Assembly: GCA_026225945.1 (NCBI GenBank)
Contig: JAMJFZ010001074.1
Location: forward strand, 3,867,001-3,931,000
Length of the DNA: 64,000 bases
Direction: 5' to 3'
Origin: Cricetomys ansorgei
Taxonomy: Eukaryota > Chordata > Mammalia > Rodentia > Nesomyidae
Numbering within the stretch: position 1 is the first letter of the stretch; the number at the start of each line of letters is the position of its first letter. The notes beneath the pieces were generated by a model. That model was not told the origin of the DNA. It saw only the letters and a program-made list of their open reading frames with translations, and made no database searches. This document shows, one piece after another, positions 1 through 13,556 of this stretch. The position numbers and the translations under genes were made by a program.

Positions 1-2269
1 CTTTGTTTTTGGAGAAATGTTTTCTGTTGTGACCCAGACTATCTTTCAACTCCACATTCTCAACCCCAGCCTCTGGAACTGCAGGCATGTGTCATATGCA
101 GCTTTAAATAACTTTAAAGGAAAATAAATTCATGTTTGTTTCACTGTGGAATTACAGAAGAGAGGGTCTTAAATAGAAGCTTGTATCTTACAAATGCCAG
201 CTAGCTATTCTTATATGTAGATTAGTAACAAACCAGGAATCTGGTAGGAACATCAATCCATAAGCACTTTATGATGAATTTAAAATGCAACCAGCATTGT
301 CATTTTTCCATCTGAAAAAATCTGAACAAAGAGAAAAATGACTCGCTTTTCTTAGAAAGTCTTTTTTAAAAATAAAATGCCTAAAACAAATGCTAAACAA
401 AATATTTTCAAACTCAGTTGCCATCAGACAGTCACTATTTTAAATATAAAGATAAACTGCATAAAATATACACAGAGAAACAAGGATACAGTTGCTATAT
501 TAGGGACAAAATAAAGTATTAGCTCGATATTTTCTTCAATTCCCCAAACCCTCTGAAGCTGTAAGAAAGATGATCAACTCTGTAAATTATAAATTGTGCT
601 GACAGGGCTGTACCAAAATATCCTTGGAAACACAATACTTTTGAAAATTTATCATCTCAGTTAAACCAAAACTACACACAGGAAAAGAGAATAGCAACAT
701 TCATTTTGATTTTAGAAATTTTATATTGCATAACTACATCATAAAATATTTTAGGGAAAAAATAGCCAAAGTAACAATTAAGTATAAATTAATTAATGAT
801 CATTTATATGTATATAAAACACCTCATTGACTTTTGACAAATTCTCAACTGCTAACTGCCCTTCACTGCAATTCTGACTGAGAGCATGAAGGGAAAGGCA
901 GTTCCAAAAAGTGTGTGTTCTGTACAGAACTTTGAACATAAAATACGTCCTCCTTTACTGATGACTTTCCTTTATGAAACCAGAGGTTTCTGAATTCCAA
1001 GCAGCACCACGTAGCATTGAAAGAATTTACTTTACCTTTGGAAGTCCCAGAATAATCCAGTTTTCAGTATGTTGCATATTGGCTTGGCATGGAAAGTTCT
1101 TTAGAAGTGCCAGGCAGAATAACTTGGTGTAGGAGCCTGGTATCTTTATTTTTAAATGGTCTACACAATGCCAATGTAACACAAAGTATTAGTCATCTAT
1201 TTATCAGACAGCATGTCCATCACATATATGTTTGTCTGAAAGGTTAGGAATAATACTGAGTGAGTCTATTGTAGGCAATATAACTTCCGTAAATTGTAGT
1301 ACTTATGTTGTTGTTTTATGGTGGTTAAACAGAGTTGAAATAAAAATTCATGGATGGATAAAATTGCCTTTACTGTAAATACCTAGAGACCCATGGTTTA
1401 AATGTATGCCATGGGTTCATCTAGGTTTAAATCCATCCATCTCTTCTTAGAGAAATAAAAATGGAGTAGAAAACCTACTCATATTTCTTGTGTAAAATGT
1501 TCGCTAATAAAAATTATAAATGTACGCATATGCACAACCATTAATCATACACAGTTACTGAAAGTGATTCAGAGCATCATGTCACTTGTCATCTCTTTAA
1601 TACCATATCCATCATCAGATATTTTTGTCACTAAAGCATTCAATTTGTCAGATAAAGCCCTTTGCCTGGGGGAAATATAAACTATAGCTTCCATAATGAA
1701 TGAAAATGAAATGATTCCCCACAGTATATTGCCAGCCTCACTGGAAATAAAATAACTAATTAAATAACCTCCTTTTAAAATAGGTCTGTGTCTTGCTGGC
1801 ACTTTTCTTTATAGTGGTAGAAAACCAGGGTCTCTCATGGAAGAACCTCATATTAACAGTGTGACAAATCAGATTACACATCTAAAAAGCACATATATGA
1901 TAAATATTTTCCAACCAATTTAATATCTGAATAATGTTACATTTAGAATAAATGAAGATGCTGTTTTAGCCATTGGCAATTTTGCTGCAGTGATCAGTGA
2001 TACTTCATTTATTCAAGTGCTTTTCAGAAAGTAGCGTAACAAGCATTTCCTACTAAACTGAACCTGTCTTCCCTCCTATGCAGCATGGCCTTTTCTGATT
2101 AATCATGACACACATATAAACAACATGAGAAAAATGCTTTCATTCACTTTTTATGATTCCAATCCCACACACAGAATATGCTGAAAAAATTATAAATTGA
2201 GTATATTCCAATGTGATATTGACAGTAGCTTTAAAAAACAAAATGTTTTGATCATCTAAAACTAAAAGA

Positions 2270-2665
2270 TATTTTTTTGTTTCAGTTTTTGAGATTATAA
2301 TTTAATTATATTATTTTCCCCTCTTTTTTCCCTTCAAAAACTCCCATATACCCTTCTTGATCTATTTCAAATTCATGGCCTCTTTTTTCATTAATTGTTG
2401 TGAATATGCATCTGTGTGGATACACATATATGTTACTAAATACAACTTGCTAAGTCTGTATTATGTCACTTGTATGCATAAATATTTGTGCTTGTATGCA
2501 AATATACAATATGCTTAAACTGTATAATGTCATTCCTATGAACATAGTATATTTGTGTATCTGTGGTAGTGTGTGCATTTATAAACACATACATACAACC
2601 CATTCAGTCTGTATAATGTCACTTGTATTTGCATCTTCAGAAATTCTTCTTTACATGTGATACAT
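2270..2665 (-). mobile_element. L1 3' end (rodent Lx-like)
   Basis: On the plus strand it reads as the reverse complement of a rodent L1 3' UTR: ttttcccttcaaaaactccc, then aattcatggcctctttttt and ttaattgttgtgaatatgc. Three diverged copies of agtctgtataatgtcact occur at about 2453, 2519 and 2607, so the right part is internally repeated. Confidence 0.7.
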
Positions 2666-3460
2666 TTGTCACAAAGAAATGACATGGGCTTTTTTGTCAA
2701 AGTTTCATTGTACTATTTGAAAGATAAAAAGAGCCAATTGTGTTAAATATTAAGTTAAAATACAAAAAAAAGTACAAAAATAATGATAATATTAAACCAC
2801 CATGTTTTCTAAAAGTCTGTAATTTTAGTAGAAAGATCTTTATGAGTATCGAGATTGCTCTTCAGCATATGCAAAACATAACAGAGAAACTGGAAAAGAA
2901 GTGACAATATCAGCAGTATGTTAACTGTTTTAATTTGCTTTAGTTACATTCTATTATAATCTATAATATATGCACTAACATCTTCAATTTGCATAAGTTG
3001 AATTTATTTCACAAATGATAGTAATGCAATCATTACCCTCTATGTGTATTGTGCTGGCCTACCCTTAAACATATGTGACTCACCCCACCAGCTTTAATCT
3101 TTTCTCATTGTCTATTTACCCAATTGACAAGAGATTAATTCAATATTACATGATTCAGAAGCTCCACAATGTCTTAAAAAATCCAAAAATTATTCTGTTC
3201 AATACATACATAAGTGTTACTAATTACATTAATCATTTCATTTGTGAATGATTTCATTGTTTAACTGATCTTACTGGTCTGTACTACTGCCTCCTGTTTC
3301 TCCTATGGCGCCATTTAATTAATTCTGTATACCGAAGAAATTACCTGAAAATCTCACTACTTCACTCTCCTGAATCCACATTTTTTCAATTAATTTCAAA
3401 CACTCAGAAGTTAAGGGTCAACTAACTTCTGAATGTATGGATGTAAATAGTATGTATACG

Positions 3461-3572
3461 TACTATTTACTGTTTAGTAATACAGTACTAGATATTTTAG
3501 AATACATCTTACACAGACTACAGTATCTGAAATAACTCTTTAATCAATGTCTATCACTTTTACCTGTCACAT
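3461..3572. repeat. Diverged local duplication, copy 1
   Basis: Homologous to 3919-4026. Both start tactatttac and share gatrttttagaatacat, then actaca and, near the end, tctatca and acctg. The offset is about 458 bp. Confidence 0.7.
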
Positions 3573-3918
3573 TTTTCCTCTCACCTCAATTAATTTGGTC
3601 AACTATAAAACAAAGAATTCTTAAGTCCATATTGTACTTTAAAAAGCATTTGTATATTCTTTGCACATATATTCTTCTAAGGAGCACTTCCAAATGTTGT
3701 CTGTCTTCCTTGTGATATTATACTTGCTTTAAAACATTTTATATTGGGATTTTGCCCAGTGTAAAGACTGGTATATTCCCTGAACCATTCATAGTGGCTG
3801 GCAGTAAGAGATACTCAATTATATATATATAATTCAATAAAGTCTCAACATAATGGACAATCTGTCCCTTTGCATCACTCTCGACGATGAATGCATTTTC
3901 GTTCTACATATATACATA

Positions 3919-4026
3919 TACTATTTACTTTTAGTAAAGCCATAATAGATGTTTTAGAATACATTTTATATAAACTACAATATTTAAAATAATTTTTAAT
4001 CATTATCTATCATTTTAACCTGACAT
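3919..4026. repeat. Diverged local duplication, copy 2
   Basis: Partner of 3461-3572, collinear over about 110 bp. Followed at once by a TA/CA microsatellite (4030-4116). Confidence 0.7.
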
Positions 4027-4029
4027 ACT

Positions 4030-4116
4030 TATATATACATATATAAATATATACATACGTATGTATACACACACACACACACATATATATATACATATAT
4101 ATATGTATATATATGT
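4030..4116. repeat. (TA)n/(CA)n microsatellite
   Basis: Alternating TA and ATAC units with a (CA)n core at about 4067-4082. Confidence 0.95.
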
Positions 4117-4597
4117 CTTTTAATTCTGCCTTTAGGAGTTCTTTTCTAGGTATGCTGATTCCCTCTAGTACCTGCTTCCCTCAAAAAGTGTCTGTTATTA
4201 TTGAGTTACTATAAGCATTGTGGTATCAACTACTCGGGGACATTTAAGGAAAGTGCAGAATCAATAGAAATGATAATCATGACATTTGGCCATCAGTCTC
4301 CTTCAGATTAGTAAATGAGAATACAGATTGATTCATTTTGGGAGCAGTGCAGGGTAACAGCAGCCAGCTCGGCTGTTTCTGCCATGGACTGTAGGTTAAG
4401 GTTTACCATAGATCATATCTCAATCTACCTTGAAGTTGGGGGGTAATTAAATGACTGAGTGGACAGTGCAGTTTTCAGCTAATCTTAAAGATCTGAGTTT
4501 GGTCACCAGAACTCAGAACACGGAGGAGAAAACTGACTCTAAGCTGATGTCTGACCTTTACATATGTGGTAACGTATACACTTTTCCTTATAGATAA

Positions 4598-4601
4598 ATG
4601 C

Positions 4602-4642
<41 letters not shown>

Positions 4643-4690
4643 TACATACATATATATACATATGTATGCATATACATATATGAATATGAT
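4598..4690. repeat. (TA)n(CA)n(CATA)n microsatellite
   Basis: Runs of TA, then CA, then CATACATA and imperfect TA units. Confidence 0.95.
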
Positions 4691-4985
4691 TGGGAAGATA
4701 AGTCATTTAAAATAGCACTACGTATACAAGCATGAAGACAAGAGTTAAAATTCTCACAAATCACATCATTTCAAGCTTGTCTTTAACCCCAATGCTCCAC
4801 TACTCAGATATGTGTTAGAAACATTAAAATTCCTGAAAACTTGTGGGCTAACAAGACTGGTACATACAAGAGCAAAAAATAAAAAGTGTCTCCGAGTCAA
4901 AGCCAATGACCAGCACCTGAGGTCATCCTTTTGTCACCACAACTGCTGTATACACAGGTCCTCACCAGCCTAAACATGAACACAC

Positions 4986-5301
4986 CCATGCCCAAACATA
5001 CACACACACGCACACACACACACGCACACACACACACACACACACACATATGTACACACACATACACAGGCACACACAAGCCTGCACATGCACATACAGA
5101 CATCACACACTCATGCATGCACACATACACACACACGCACACACACACATGCACATACACCACATATACTCATGCATGAAAGCACATGCACACACATATG
5201 TACACATACGCACACAGGCACACACACACCTGCACACCCACATACAGACATCACACATTCATGCATGCACAAACACATACACACACACACACACACACAC
5301 A
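4986..5301. repeat. CA-rich minisatellite with a 148-bp tandem duplication
   Basis: Mostly CA with interspersed CACG, CATG and ATGCATGC. Two collinear units are offset by exactly 148 bp: tatgtacac occurs at 5049 and 5197, and cagacatcacaca at 5097 and 5245. It ends in a (CA)n tract at 5279-5301. The apparent reading frames here are low-complexity His/Thr (plus strand) or Cys/Val (minus strand) translations. Confidence 0.93.
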
Positions 5302-6462
5302 GTTTTTTCTCTTTGTCCAAGATACAGGTATAACATTTCTCACTTCAGTAAGGTGAAAAATGAGTATTTTGCAGGACATACGTTAGTGGGATACTGTTTA
5401 AAATGGCATCATTCCATAGTTGGCGATCTATTAACGAGCTTGGTAGTGATCTACCCACATCCAGAATTTCTACCAGTTTATATTTCCTCTATGGCTGTTT
5501 AGCTTCACTCTAAATATAGGGCCTATTTTTGTATTTCTTCATATAAGGAAGCTCTTTATGACACAGAACATTTTTTAATGAGGTGGCACAGAGAAAACTA
5601 CGGAAGCATTTGTTTGTGACATCACACATAGAACAGGAAGTTAGAGCAAAAGTGACCTCCAATCAGGATGAAAGGTTATCAATAATTTCCAAATTATTAT
5701 ACTTATTTATCCATGTGCTTTGTGTTTAAATTTAAGATTATTTTGTGGATGTCAAATTTTCTTACCAGTAGTTTCTTTTTTAAATTTATATAACAATTTT
5801 AGAATGAATAAGAAACTGGTAGTGAAAACATTTGTGTGCACAGGAATACGACATGCTTCACGCTGCCATTTAGTCCTACCTGCCCTTTAATGTGCATCCA
5901 AGGTTCATCAACCGCACTTACAAATGTCTAAAGTAAATGTGAGTGAAATTATTCAATTAATTATAGTTATGTTTCTACCTTACAGTCAGTTAGAAAGTGA
6001 GTTCTATCCCAGATTTCCATAAGCTGGCTAATGAGAAACATGAATTACTAACTGCAACATTATTTTTGAAGCAGTCTTGTACTATGTGGTTAAGGTGGAA
6101 TAGTAAAGAAGAAAAATCTTTTCATCCAGTAATAAAAGCAGCCTTGTTACCATATTACTTGGCTAGTCAGCTAGTGAATTTCCAAAACTGTATATAATTA
6201 TATTTGGGGGAGTAGAGAAGCTGAAAATATAATGTAAAACAGTGGCTGTCTTTCATTTTCATGTTACTAAAAAGTGCAAGACTTAACATGAAAAATATTC
6301 CTTTAAAAATACTTCAGTTTAACTTGGATTAAATAGTTGTCTGTTCATACATTTAAAAGTGTTACTCTGTTTCTCATTTTTCATCAATTATATTAGACAA
6401 TGTCTTCCTCTTTCTCTCTTCCTTCCCTGCCTCTGTTCATGTTTTTGTTCATGTGCTCCCCC

Positions 6463-6473
6463 CTGTGTGTGTG

Positions 6474-6514
<41 letters not shown>
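6463..6514. repeat. (TG)n microsatellite
   Basis: About 26 TG units with one GC interruption. Confidence 0.97.
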
Positions 6515-6517
<3 letters not shown>

Positions 6518-6854
6518 AACATTACTAAAGTAAAAGAAATATTAGCTACGTACCCATTTGCCCAAATATTCCTTGCCCAATGTGTCCACACAGGTGTTTT
6601 AGTTGATGTAGAGGGGAAGACAGTAAATTCAATGGGAAAAAAAGTCTATTCCTGAGAAATTGATATCAGAGGAAAGATTTGGGACACCAGAGACAACAAT
6701 TGCATGATACTAATTAAACATTATCTGTGTGGCCTTTGGCGCAATGTTATATGCAATGGATTTGAGTGGACTCTGTTTATAAGCTGAAGGAAAATAAGAG
6801 ATGATTTTATGTTTCTAAGTATTTTTCTGTTACATATTAAGTTTTTTCAGGTTT

Positions 6855-7525
6855 TATAATATGTTTGTTAATTATTTGAGAATTTCATACGATGTATGGA
6901 TCATGGATCATACCCAATGCCTATTCTTCCCAGGTCCACCCTCCCACCCCTGTGCCCTCCAAAAAATAATTTTTAAAAAAGGACAAAAAAGAAAGGAAAG
7001 AAATCCATGAACATTTTGTTGCTGTATTCTCAGTGGGTCAAGTTCATACTCAAAATAGATAGACCCTTGAAGAAAACTGTCTTCTCTCCCCAAATCCCAT
7101 CAGAAGGCATCAACTGTGAGAGCTACACCTCAGCATTTCTATCATAATTTGGGGGGCTTGGCACAGTGGCTCTCAATGTCTCTTATCCTCAGCCATGAAC
7201 CTGCAGTGATTGATACAACTGCTACAGAAGCTTCCCTGCTCATAGCTGATGGGAGAATGGACCTTGGATGTCAACATGGTTCTCAACTGCAGCATGACTT
7301 GTAGACACCAACATGGTTTTCTGTAGCCGCCCTTTTCACAAACATCAACTGGGACTGCAGTGGGAGCCTGGATTATGGACATTTACATGGATTTAGGCAG
7401 GAGCAGGGTTCAGGGATAGCAACATTGTTTCTGAAGGGAGCACAAATCACGGATATCAACATGTCTCCAGAGGTAGGCCAGATCATAGACATCAAGATGG
7501 CCTATGCAGGAAGCACCGATGTAAT
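6855..7525 (-). mobile_element. L1 3'-UTR fragment (Lx-like)
   Basis: It starts with tgagaatttcatacgatgta, the reverse complement of the L1 3' terminus. It continues through ccaggtccaccctcccaccc and later the recurring gacatcaacatgg-type units (about 7270-7500) typical of these rodent 3' UTRs. Strongly diverged. Confidence 0.7.
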
Positions 7526-8739
7526 TGAATCTAATGTTTAAAAAGGTACTAAAATTTAAAAACATAATTAATTACACATTTAATCCTAAATTAATGACTT
7601 AAAGCTGATACACAATTAATTAAAAACCCATTTACAAATGTGCATCCTGTCCCTCCTGGTAACAAATGATCCGTATTTTGTTATTTTTGAGGTGATGATT
7701 CTGAACCACTGGTACTTTCCCATGAACTCATACACCAGCGTGCTATTATCCAGCATCTGTGTGAAAGATATTGGCAATCTAGTATCTCAATTACTATTAA
7801 AATCTATGCGGATAATTGATTTAGAGATTAAAACAGGGCAGGGATGGTGACAGTGAAGGTTTGTTATGGGTACTCTTCAGTTGGCTTCCCGTTGTCCCTT
7901 AAATACAGCTTAGTTGTAACAGAGGGTATCATCTCTGTGCAGGTTACAAGTTTGTAAACCTACTCTGTGATTTCATACAAAGATCCATCTTGTTAATAAA
8001 ACTCTTGTAAATGAAACTGTGGTTAATGCATATCATATTCTGTTTTTGTTTGTTTGTTTCTTTGTTTTTTTATTTTTACTTTAGTATCTTATGCATAGAG
8101 CTAGAGAACAAAACTCAGTAGAGAGAACAATAATGGGCTGATACTCAGGGGAAATGCTCACTGATAAAGCTTCATTCACATCAGAGGAATCAGCTGGTTA
8201 TAGATAAACTATGAAATAAAGATTTTAAGTCCTTCCTATGACATAGACCTTTTTGTTAGCTCATGATTTTGATAGATACTTTTCAGAACAATGCTTTTGA
8301 ATGAATAGAATAAAATATAAGGAAACACAAACTATCAAAATGCTTTAAAATGTTTAATAAATATCTACTAAACATTGTTAAAGGAGCTAATAATTGGCTT
8401 GATAAAATTTATAATAGGAAACAACATACTTGACATTTTTAGATATTTAAATCAAGTAAAATATGAAATGAGAATGTGTACATTTGCTAATGATCCCATT
8501 AAAGATTCTGCTAATATTTTCAGGGGTCATTCCTATATTCATGAGGCTGGAGATTTAGTTTACTTAAGAATTCTTTGCCCCCAAATCACCAGGTCAGTTT
8601 AGTCTGTAGCACTGGAAAAAAATAAGACAAATCCATAAATTATGGTTTAATTGGGTAACTGAAAAAATGTAAATATATGAAGGTTTTTCCAAAGCACCTT
8701 CATCCATTCATACTTTGAGGTCCCTCTGCTTAGACTCAA

Positions 8740-9062
8740 AACTTAGAATGTATTAAAAAGAAAGGGGTCAATAATGCAATCAGTAATGCTTGTAGGATAG
8801 TATTTATGTCTTGATCAACTAGAAGCTACACCCATAAAGTGTCACCAACATGATTGCCCAAGCATATGCTGAACAAGAACATCAATGGACATGCCAAACT
8901 GAACACCAAAAAACATAAGAGACCTTAACCCTACATAAAGAGTCACGCGCAACTGAGGAAAGCTGGGAGCTGGAGAGGTGGTCTTCCACAGGGAAGAGCA
9001 CACCAATTGCTTTCCCCTGCCAAATGGTCAGCCCTGAATACAAACAAATAAATAATATTATA
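8740..9062 (+). mobile_element. L1 3'-UTR, part 1 (interrupted by an LTR)
   Basis: Contains the rodent L1 3'-UTR words caccaacatgattgcc, aactgaggaaagctgggagc and aaatggtcagccctgaatac in the expected order. It breaks off at the LTR-like insertion and resumes at 9646. Confidence 0.7.
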
Positions 9063-9645
9063 CCACGGGGGAGCATGTTTTGTATAAAAGTTTCCCTGGA
9101 GATTGAAACAGTCCACTGTGGAGAAGCTCCTTAAGCGAAAAGGTAAAGAACTCCAAAGAGCTTCAGAAAGTACCTGAAACTGACCTGATTTGCTAGACCT
9201 CTCCCTGCCCAAATAAACTGTAAATAATAAATGCTGCAAAGAAGACTCAGACAAGCCAAGCTGTAAGGTAAACTTTGAGACCAACCACCTGCTTGGAAGA
9301 AACATAAACCAGCTGACCAGCCTTCAAGAGATTTAGACAAACTGAGGCGCCTGGAAAGGACAATCCCTAATCTAATGAGCTGCCTGCAGGCTGTGCAGTT
9401 AGCTCCAGGATCCCATCCTTGAGAGCTGTCACCCATGCTGGGTGCGCTTTGGTGATGCAGCTGTCTTTTGAGTCATTTCTGTTCCTGTAAGTAAACCCTC
9501 ACATATATTTCGGTAAGTAACCCCAATAAAACTCATTGGCTCATAAATTTGGACTTTGGTGGTATCTGTACTTTCGTCTGTCATAGACTCCTATCTACAT
9601 TGAGTAGACATATGTGACATCACCGTAGGACATGTTCTGTCACAC
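9063..9645 (+). mobile_element. LTR-like insertion inside an L1 3' end
   Basis: The L1 3' end breaks off after aataatattata and resumes at caacaggttatatttagg. The roughly 580 bp between is unrelated to L1. It contains an LTR-like 3' region: gagtcatttctgttcctg, aagtaaccccaataaaactc (polyadenylation signal) and ggactttggtggtatctgt. This resembles the tail of a rodent LTR seen in other loci, but I cannot name the family. Boundaries are accurate to about 10 bp and no target duplication is clear. Confidence 0.6.
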
Positions 9646-9860
9646 AACAACAGGTTATATTTAGGAATATATGTGTGTATACAAACACATATATGCATGC
9701 AATAATAATTACTGAATCCAAGAGGCCATGGATTTCAAGAACAGCAGAAAAGGAATATGGGCAGCTTTGGTAGGAAGGGAAAAATGTTATTTATATTATA
9801 ATCTCGAAAACTAAAAAAAAAAAAAAAAAAAAAAAAGAAAGAAAGAAAGAAAGGAAGAGG
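9646..9860 (+). mobile_element. L1 3' end, part 2, with poly(A) tail
   Basis: Continues the same L1 3' end: aggttatatttaggaatata, then atgcatgcaataataatt and agaggccatggatttc. It closes with a long A run (about 9812-9835) and (GAAA)n, the normal 3' terminus of a plus-strand L1 insertion. Confidence 0.8.
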
Positions 9861-10707
9861 AAAAATGAAGATTATCAGTTATTCTAGATTACAGAAATGA
9901 TTCTATTGGAAAGGAAGATAGCATTATCAATTTACTACTAAGTAGATATGAAGTAATATTTATACATGAGTAGTCATTTAATAGATGTTCAACAAATTCT
10001 GTGCCTGCTTGAGTGTACTAGAGAAAATGGAATGTGAATTTCTTGGATCAAGTGAACACAGATATCTCAGGATTTCTCTGAGCTTAGAGCTGCATTTTTT
10101 TCCATTTTGGATGTTTTGTGGTTAGATAATAGTGCTTGTATTTATAGGCTTTCTTATATGACTCCGGTTCTCTGCATTTTTCGTGTCAGAATAGTTTATT
10201 TTCTGTCCTGCTCCCATTTTTCTTAAAGTTTAGTATTGCACTTACTGACTTTGTGCTGGTTTCATTCTTTTTATAGAACCGTACTCCTCCAGTTCAATTT
10301 ACTTTTACATTGGATATTTTATGTGTCTGTTCCTTTAGAGTTCTAAAAAGGAAGCGTATTATTGACCAGATAAAGCTATTCGGGTGACTATTGTGGAATT
10401 TATTTTTAGGATCTTGGCTGCTTTAATGGCTCTTTGGAGTTTAAGATATGCTCAAAGTAGCATGCCCCATGCCCGGCAGATTCTCCGTGGTTATGACTTC
10501 TCACTCACCCCTGCTCACTCTGGACACTTCAATCAGAGGACTTCTCCACCACCCACGGCAGTTACATAAGAGCTGTGAGTGGCTCTTATATTCTTTTTTT
10601 AGGCTCTGCTTTCGTGATCAACATTCTGATGTAAACATTATTTTCCTTGTTCATTTTTAGTTGGCCCTCCTTTAATTTTTCAGATTTTTATTTGTTGTGA
10701 CTTTGAG

Positions 10708-10832
10708 ATTTTGAAGCAGGGTGCCATTTTGCTCAGGGTGGCCTTGGACCCACTGTGTATATAAACAAGGTTAGCCATGGATTGCCGTGCTTCCTGTTTC
10801 TGCCTCTCAAGTGCTGAGGTAAAGGTCACACA
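10708..10832 (-). mobile_element. Diverged B1-like SINE
   Basis: The plus strand reads as antisense B1: tttgaagcagggtgccattt, ggccttggacccactgtgta, then tgcctctcaagtgctgaggt. Old and strongly mutated. Confidence 0.6.
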
Positions 10833-10872
10833 CAAACACATCTAACTTCGTGTTACTTTTCCACTATGTTTT

Positions 10873-10889
10873 ACACACAGACACACAGA

Positions 10890-10929
<40 letters not shown>

Positions 10930-10937
10930 CACACACA
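10873..10937. repeat. (CA)n microsatellite
   Basis: CA repeats with GACA variants at the left end and one CG interruption. Confidence 0.96.
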
Positions 10938-13507
10938 TTTTTGACATAAACAACCTACGGTACACTTTATGACTAGCAATCTCATGCATTTAATACTTGT
11001 CCCCTCCTTTCTTGGCAATACCATCCAGTCTTCTCAACTTCCCATTATTTTTTATTAACAGCTATTAATTAACATGATTATAGAGGTATATTAATAGTTA
11101 GTTGGCTATCAAAAAGTCCTAAGTGAAATGTATCATTTATAACTTTGCCTTTATAAACTTCAAATTAAGTAAACAAATAAAACCATGTTTACACAATTTC
11201 TGAGAAAGATATATTTCCATCAATATCCTTTCTCTCATCGGAGAAAGCCATCCACCGCTGCTGTAATGCCACAGTAAATCATTGTTGGTTTCTGCGTAAT
11301 TTCCTCATTGTGAATTAATTCTTTCAGGTTCAGATTGATTGACAGAGTCTAAATTTGACCGATGTGCCCAAGAATGCCTTATCCATATGTGGAGATGATA
11401 GTGTGCAGTATACATATGTTTGATGGCTAAAATCTGGCACACAAATCAGATTTTAACCATGTCCCAGGTTTCTAGACCTGGACTGAGTTATTTTCAAATA
11501 GTTTTCTTGAAAAATTTTTTAATTTTTGATACTGCATATGCTTTAAGCTCTTTGATGCTTTCACATGCTGAGGGACCAGATGATTATTGAAATAATTTAC
11601 ATTTTTAATCTGAAAGTGATATATTTATATAATTTCATTGAACCACACAGGCTGTGGATTTTATTAATACTAAAGAAAGTTAGGTTCTTCCCAAGCTCCT
11701 TATCTCTGTGCGCCTCATATATCTTTCTTTGAACTGGAAACATTAGAGTATAATTTAGCTTAGAGAGTAAACAAAAATTTACTTTTGAATTATAATTCCA
11801 AGACATGCGCAGTATAACAATAGAGAAATATTGCCATAAGTTAAAATTTAAAGTTATTTTATGGTGTTTCATTAATTATTTTAAGACCAATATTGAACTA
11901 CAAAGACATGAACATATGATTCAACTTTTTGGAGGTATCTGATGAGTCCTAGGAAGTGTAGGCAAGCAACTTGCTAATATTTGTTTTTCTTTTTTTTTCT
12001 TTCCTTATCATTTTAAGGAACAGTAGGTAACTTCCAGAGTCTGATTTTTCTGTGCAAAGCTGCAGCGATAACATGGAAACACAACCCAGAGGGTCTGATT
12101 GAAGATGAAACTTCCATGTCAGCATCGTGAATCCAGCTGAGTGATGCCCTAAAGACCTTTTGGTGTGTGTTTATCATTGCAGAGACCTCACCTGGCCGTG
12201 CTGCTGGATCCCTCTCTTGCCCGGAGGACTACTGATCCACTTTCACAGTACCCCGTGTGTCTGCTGTTTTTCTTCTTTCTTAACTAGTGAAGATTAAAAA
12301 GTACTATTCATGCATATATGGTGATTTGTATATGTACCTGTGTATATTCATGAATAAAATAGTATGTACTTTGGAATTAATATGTAATTATTAATGCTGA
12401 GAAAAAACACCTTATGAAATCTATACTTTATAGAATTTTTTGGTTATTTTACAAAAGTAGCCAACCTGAGTTTAGTAGTTTTTCTCCTGTACCACTGGTA
12501 TTAAGTATTTCAAGCTAAACAAAGTAATCCTGAATTTAATTAGGTGATGTTTACAAAGATAAGGATAAATACTTAGAATCTTCTAAATTTCTGTATAACA
12601 GAAATAACAGGAATAAAACTTGGACTGATTATGAATGATTAACATCTCTTCACCACATTTGCTATTGTTACTACATGTTTACATTTCAAAAAGATAAATT
12701 CTAATTTTTAACTCCCCAAGAGTCACAAAAGTCTAGTTTGTAAGCTGTGTTTCATGCACAGATGTTACTAACCATAGAATGGTCATGGCTGCAGAGGAAG
12801 TTTCTGGATTTCACATTGCCAGGCTGTTTATGCGATTACAAAAGTACTCATATAATGGCTACATAACTCTCTACTCCCCCAACAAAATTTTATATTCTCA
12901 AGGAAAAGAGGGTGTATTAGTTCTGATCCTTCAACAATACATTTAATAGGATTTGAGATGTATTAGAGAATATGTCTTATGGGAACATTGTGGAAGTCCT
13001 GACTGTTCTGAGCCTGCCTCTATGTACAGGATTATGGCTGGGAATATATTGGCCTTGCAGGTGTCTCAGATGGCTACTTCTCAGCCACCCTGTTTAAGTT
13101 CACCTGTATTCAATTTGACAAATTCCAACTTTTTTAAGATGCTGGACTTCTGCTAGCCAGGGAACTGGAGCTTGGCCCTGTTCAGGGCCCAGATGACATG
13201 ATCCTTAGTCTATTACTTGATATGAGGGGAAACAGTAGCATAGCCAGTGTGAACACTGGCCACTGCAAACTTAGGCCTCTCAAAGAAAGGCTCATGCCTG
13301 TTAATGCTAGTATGGGACAGCCTCTACTTATGTGGGTTTGAAGTAGAAAGAATGGAACTGGAATATAATACAAAAGCTGTTTTTCTTTGGAGAAATGTAT
13401 GTTCTGTATTCATCTGGAAGCATGTGGCCACAGATTAGGAATACATTCCTAGTGCCCAGGTCTATGGTATGGATGTTTGTAAAGGAGACACCTCACCTGG
13501 AGCAATC

Positions 13508-13556
13508 GGTTGTTTTTTGTTTGTTTGTTTGTTTGTTTTTTCTTGTTTGTTTTTAA
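13508..13556. repeat. (GTTT)n tract
   Basis: Repeated GTTT units, partly degenerate. Confidence 0.9.

Noticed and set aside
1569..1802. Minus-strand 77-codon frame with a fairly protein-like composition
   Set aside because: No recognised family, no splice or promoter context, and the length is expected by chance in AT-rich DNA.
4897..5502. Several overlapping open frames on both strands (up to 150 codons)
   Set aside because: They are translations of the CA/TG repeat, with His/Thr or Cys/Val periodicity. No domain and no gene context.
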